A DNA stretch of 64,000 bases, taken from Platerodrilus igneus. Lineage: Eukaryota; Arthropoda; Insecta; Coleoptera; Lycidae. This document shows, piece after piece, positions 63,225-64,000 of this stretch. The stretch is from assembly GCA_036346225.1 (NCBI GenBank), contig JARFIW010000942.1:3245001-3309000 (forward strand), read 5' to 3'. The translations under genes were made by a program, and so were the position numbers. The notes beneath the pieces are model-generated. The model saw only the letters and a program-made list of their open reading frames with translations, was not told the DNA's origin and did no database searches. The first letter of the stretch is position 1. Every line of letters begins with the position of its first letter.

Positions 63225-64000
63225 CCGCAAAAGAAAACATTTAAGGACAGCGTTCCCTGGTGGACCCGGGAACTAACCACTAAGCGGGCAGAAGCGCGTA
63301 ACCTAAGGCGCCGCTATCAACGCACCTCGAGAGAAATAACAGAACAACGAAGAATTGAATATAATCAAAGCAACCGCGAATATAAAACTTTAATAGAAGA
63401 AACGCGAACAAATAAATATAAAGAACTTTGCACGCGAAATTCCGAGAAGGAACCCTGGTGCAGCGCATACCGCGTAATAAGGGGTAAACAATAAAAAATC
63501 ACGCTCGGTAACATAAAAAAACAAATGGCGAATACACGGAAAGTTTAGAAACCACGGCAGAATATCTACTACAGATATTCTTCCCATCGGATAATCCCGA
63601 GGAGGATGAGGGGTAGCACGATTTAGTAGGTCGGGAAGCTACAGAGGCGCAAGGGGCAGGTACCGATAAGGCAATCCTACTTCACGAGGTCGTAAGGGCT
63701 CTTAGGAGGATGAACTCTAAGAAGGCACCAGGGCGTGATGGAATCACTTCAGATGCAGCTCTGGAGGCGTGCTTGTTAAGCTCCGTGTGTCATGTCGGGT
63801 TATTTAATCTTTGTTTAGAAAGCGGCTTATTTCCCCATTGCTGGAAAGTCCAGAACGTGGAATTTATACCTAAATCCAAAAAGGCGGATGCGTCAAAGCA
63901 AAAGCAAAAGCAAAAATCACTAACCAAAAATCTATTATGCGCGACTAACTCCCCACACCACTGAAACAATCACTGTCTCTCCATAAAGGCGCGGGGTATC
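63225..64000 (+). pseudogene. Linker and reverse transcriptase start of the R1-like element
   Basis: 63265-63490 reads KRAEARNLRRRYQRTSREIT and EYKTLIEETRTNKYKELC, then EPWCSAYRVIRGK, the Arg-rich linker with the conserved W-x-x-x-Y-R/K motif. 63690-63900 reads VVRALRRMNSKKAPGRDGIT, then LFNLCLESGLFPHCWK and VEFIPKSKKAD: reverse transcriptase blocks 0-1, where F-P-x-x-W-K and the K-A-P-G-x-D-G-I are diagnostic. After this the sequence degrades to a stop. The window ends before the catalytic YADD region. Confidence 0.85.

Larger units (their letters stand above)
61974..64000 (+). mobile_element. R1/Jockey-type non-LTR retrotransposon, 5' half (cut by window end)
   Basis: Plus-strand order: an ORF1-like frame, an APE endonuclease, a charged linker and the beginning of reverse transcriptase, ending at the window edge. 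The motifs LNLGKGK, IGLIQEP, GDFNAK, SDHK and RKAPG-type are those of the R1/Jockey group. Several frameshifts and stops show it is an inactive copy. Confidence 0.85.

Overview
This window looks like an AT-rich, TE-dense piece of an arthropod (most likely insect) nuclear genome. The evidence is the set of element families present: BEL/Pao, Ty3/gypsy-type and Penelope-like retroelements, R1/Jockey- and RTE-type non-LTR elements, tRNA-derived SINEs, a DUF4817-type mariner relative, and Foldback-like and hAT-like DNA elements. No complete host gene was recognised. Nearly every long reading frame is a fragment of a mobile element, and most carry frameshifts or stops. There are no operons, Shine-Dalgarno signals, CRISPR arrays or other prokaryotic features.

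Layout. 1-1.07 kb: a ~295-bp tandem repeat that recurs at 29.9-30.3 kb. 1.1-9.1 kb: mostly unrecognised AT-rich DNA with a tRNA-like sequence, a SINE, an orphan tRNA-Lys-type primer binding site, (TA)n runs and a 16-bp minisatellite. 9.1-13.05 kb: a minus-strand LTR element with gag and protease but with RT, RNase H and integrase deleted. 13.6-16.95 kb: Penelope-like material with ~1.06-kb inverted arms around a GIY-YIG reading frame. 17-22.8 kb: decayed coding relics, one half of a dispersed paralogous pair (the other half is at 49.6 kb), an APE-endonuclease fragment and a SINE. 23.15-26.0 kb: a minus-strand gag-only LTR element. 26.07-26.53 kb: a broken USP16/45-type deubiquitinase fragment. 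26.8-30.8 kb: a ~4-kb element with terminal inverted repeats and an inverted duplication of an unknown gene.

30.8-39.7 kb is a nested complex. An RTE-like 3' fragment is split by an 8.35-kb Foldback-like palindrome made of ~167-bp tandem units. That palindrome is itself interrupted by a 3.1-kb hAT-like element with GGCCCG-rich ends and by a 1.3-kb mariner-like element. Target-site duplications are legible at the outer element and the mariner-like element, and nearly so at the hAT-like one, so the insertion order can be read. 41.6-48.35 kb: two more copies of the gag-only LTR family in tandem around one shared, truncated LTR. 48.4-51.0 kb: unrecognised DNA, the second paralogous relic and one possible host exon. 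51.04-57.15 kb: a structurally complete but mutated BEL/Pao element with an ATTTC target duplication. 58.8-60.8 kb: a second BEL fragment and three SINE copies. 61.6-64.0 kb: the 5' half of an R1/Jockey-type non-LTR element, cut by the window edge.

The most novel-looking items are the 26.8-30.8 kb TIR element with unrecognised genes, the Foldback-like palindrome with its pre-insertion site, and the gag-only LTR family with a repetitive Gag tail.
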